NCBI GenBank assembly: GCA_947496185.1
Contig: CANMCD010000003.1
Span: forward strand, 248,001 to 312,000
Source of the DNA: an uncultured Tenacibaculum sp.
GTDB taxonomy: Bacteria; Bacteroidota; Bacteroidia; Flavobacteriales; Flavobacteriaceae
Reading direction: 5' to 3'
DNA: 64,000 nucleotides
The notes under the pieces are model-generated. The model worked only from the letters and a program-made list of their open reading frames with translations, did no database searches and was not told the DNA's origin. Shown here piece by piece: positions 62,834-64,000 of this stretch. The translations under genes and the position numbers were made by a program. Numbering within the stretch: the stretch's first letter is position 1; each line of letters begins with the position of its first letter.

Positions 62834-62892
62834 ACTTACTTACTCTTAAATATAGTTATATCGGTAATTGCGTAGGTAGCTATTCCAATTCG

Positions 62893-62900
62893 CAAAAGTA
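62893..62900 (-). promoter_or_regulatory. -7 element (TACTTTTG) of topA
   Basis: Exact TAnnTTTG match on the minus strand, about 60 bases before the topA ATG. Confidence 0.5.
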
Positions 62901-63160
62901 GCCACTTTTTTTCTTTAATGATCTTTTTAACGGTAAATTTTACTTTTTCTTAATAATTTGAAACTTCTAAAACAGTACTCCTTAATGAGACATTAAATTT
63001 ATAATATGACTAGATATCACTTCAACTTCAATCATTTCTATTTATTTTTTAATACAACGATAATGATACCACCCCCTATTTAAGAAAACAATTATTTTTA
63101 TTAAATCATCCCCATTAATGACTAAATATCTACTAAAGAATACAGGTTAAATTCTGTCAA

Positions 63161-63195
63161 TTTGTCATAACATCTAATTTTTGGTTGTATCTTTG
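63161..63195 (+). promoter_or_regulatory. Promoter of miaB (TTTG-N23-TATCTTTG)
   Basis: TTTG (63161-63164) and TATCTTTG (63188-63195) both match the Bacteroidetes consensus with a 23-base spacer, and lie 33 bases before the miaB ATG. Confidence 0.65.
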
Positions 63196-63228
63196 CATGC
63201 ATATTACAGCAAAATACCTGAGTATTTC

Positions 63229-64000
63229 ATGGAACAAGTAGAGAAAACAATTGATGAAAAAAGGCAAGGTAAGCCCTTATTAACGGAAGTAAGAGAAGGC
63301 AACAACAAAAAACTTTTTATTGAAAGTTATGGTTGCCAAATGAATATGAATGATAGTGAAATTGTAGCCGCTATTCTTGCTGAACAAGGATTTAATACCA
63401 CTGGAAATATTGAAGAAGCCGATTTGGTATTAGTAAACACCTGTTCTATTCGTGAAAAGGCTGAACAAACTGTTAGAAATAGACTTCAAAAATATAACCA
63501 TGCTAAAAAGCGCAATCCTAAAATGAAAGTAGGCGTATTGGGCTGTATGGCAGAAAGATTAAAAGCTAAATTTTTAGAGGAAGAAAAAATTGTTGATTTA
63601 GTAGTAGGCCCCGATGCTTATCGTGATCTTCCTAATTTGGTTGAAGAAGTTGAAGCAGGTCGAGATGCCGTAAATGTAATTTTATCTAAAGAAGAAACCT
63701 ATGCTGATGTTTCTCCTGTTCGCTTGAATTCAAACGGTGTTTCTGCATTTGTATCCATTACTCGTGGATGTGACAATATGTGTACTTTTTGCGTTGTTCC
63801 TTTTACACGTGGTCGTGAACGTAGTCGTGACCCTCAAAGTATCGTAGAAGAAATTCGCTCATTGCATGATAAGAACTTTAAAGAGGTTACACTTTTGGGG
63901 CAAAATGTTGACTCTTATTTATGGTATGGCGGAGGTTTGAAAAAAGATTTCAAAAAAGCTTCTGAAATAGCAAAAGCTACTGCGGTAGATTTTGCTCAAT
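63229..64000 (+). CDS. miaB: tRNA-2-methylthio-N6-dimethylallyladenosine synthase MiaB (5' part)
   Basis: Radical-SAM methylthiotransferase that modifies A37 of tRNAs reading UNN codons. The first 257 residues are in the window; the gene runs off the right edge. Visible are the UPF0004 domain with the three cysteines of its cluster ([32 protein letters not shown]) and the radical SAM motif GCDNMCTFC followed by [12 protein letters not shown]. The start at 63229 ([15 protein letters not shown]) is the first ATG after a strong promoter. Confidence 0.96.
   Translation, partial: MEQVEKTIDEKRQGKPLLTEVREGNNKKLFIESYGCQMNMNDSEIVAAILAEQGFNTTGNIEEADLVLVNTCSIREKAEQTVRNRLQKYNHAKKRNPKMKVGVLGCMAERLKAKFLEEEKIVDLVVGPDAYRDLPNLVEEVEAGRDAVNVILSKEETYADVSPVRLNSNGVSAFVSITRGCDNMCTFCVVPFTRGRERSRDPQSIVEEIRSLHDKNFKEVTLLGQNVDSYLWYGGGLKKDFKKASEIAKATAVDFAQ

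Larger units (their letters stand above)
62834..63228. other. Divergent intergenic region between topA and miaB
   Basis: It holds the topA promoter at the left and the miaB promoter at the right. The 250 bases between them are AT-rich, and no gene was recognised in them. Confidence 0.65.

Noticed and set aside
1-64000. tRNA, rRNA, tmRNA, RNase P RNA or SRP RNA genes
   Set aside because: I scanned the intergenic stretches for their conserved cores and saw none; a covariance-model search would be needed to exclude divergent forms.

Overview
The window is a stretch of AT-rich chromosome from a gliding member of the Flavobacteriaceae. The reasons are the type IX secretion/gliding genes (gldB, gldC, gldKLMN, a PorP/SprF-family protein), secreted proteins ending in type IX sorting domains, Bacteroidetes-type promoters (TTTG or TTG, 20-23 bases, TAnnTTTG), and housekeeping gene orders usual in this family. 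A marine Tenacibaculum- or Polaribacter-like organism is my best guess; the species cannot be fixed from sequence alone. I saw no tRNA, rRNA, CRISPR array, prophage or intact insertion sequence.

Layout. 1-8.8 kb: three paralogous secreted reprolysin-like metalloproteases (the first cut by the window edge), with lipB inserted on the other strand. 9-15 kb: deoxynucleoside kinase, SpoU rRNA methyltransferase, TamL-like outer-membrane assembly lipoprotein, fructose-bisphosphate aldolase and accD. 15.3-18 kb: rpsO and pnp. 18.2-21.5 kb: a FolK-deoxynucleoside kinase fusion, gldC, gldB and nadE. 21.5-25.4 kb: a candidate small gene, dnaG and a secreted leucine-rich-repeat protein with a triplicated C-terminal module. 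25.4-30 kb: clpX, clpP, tig, a small membrane protein and an HTH regulator. 30.3-32.5 kb: a 78-base-repeat secreted protein, an alpha/beta hydrolase and pdxJ. 32.6-40.6 kb: CBS protein, nadK, an envelope operon (DUF6089-like, uppS, bamA, two OmpH/Skp chaperones) and murI. 40.6-46 kb: PorP/SprF protein and a three-gene hydroxyproline catabolic operon. 46-49 kb: a gene-poor accessory stretch with an HTH regulator and a three-gene lipoprotein/membrane-protein operon. 49-54.4 kb: peptidoglycan hydrolase, PLP enzyme, ABC-F ATPase, DUF983 protein and FAD oxidoreductase. 54.5-62.8 kb: gldN, gldM, gldL, gldK, a degenerate arginase-fold protein and topA. 63.2 kb to the end: the start of miaB.

How parts fit together. 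The Gld proteins form part of the type IX machine that would export the metalloproteases. Extracellular protein digestion and hydroxyproline catabolism together suggest use of collagen-like substrates, which is an inference. TamL, BamA, Skp-like chaperones and UppS serve outer-membrane and wall building. The less ordinary signals are: a small transcription unit between nadE and dnaG with a very good promoter and a 33-base palindrome as candidate terminator; an arginase-fold protein that has lost metal ligands, next to gldKLMN; a FolK-kinase fusion without the usual arginine motif; AccD and DnaG both without their zinc-ligand residues; a leucine-rich-repeat protein with three transposase-HTH-like modules; and similar GGG/CCC palindrome clusters upstream of two unrelated surface-protein genes.
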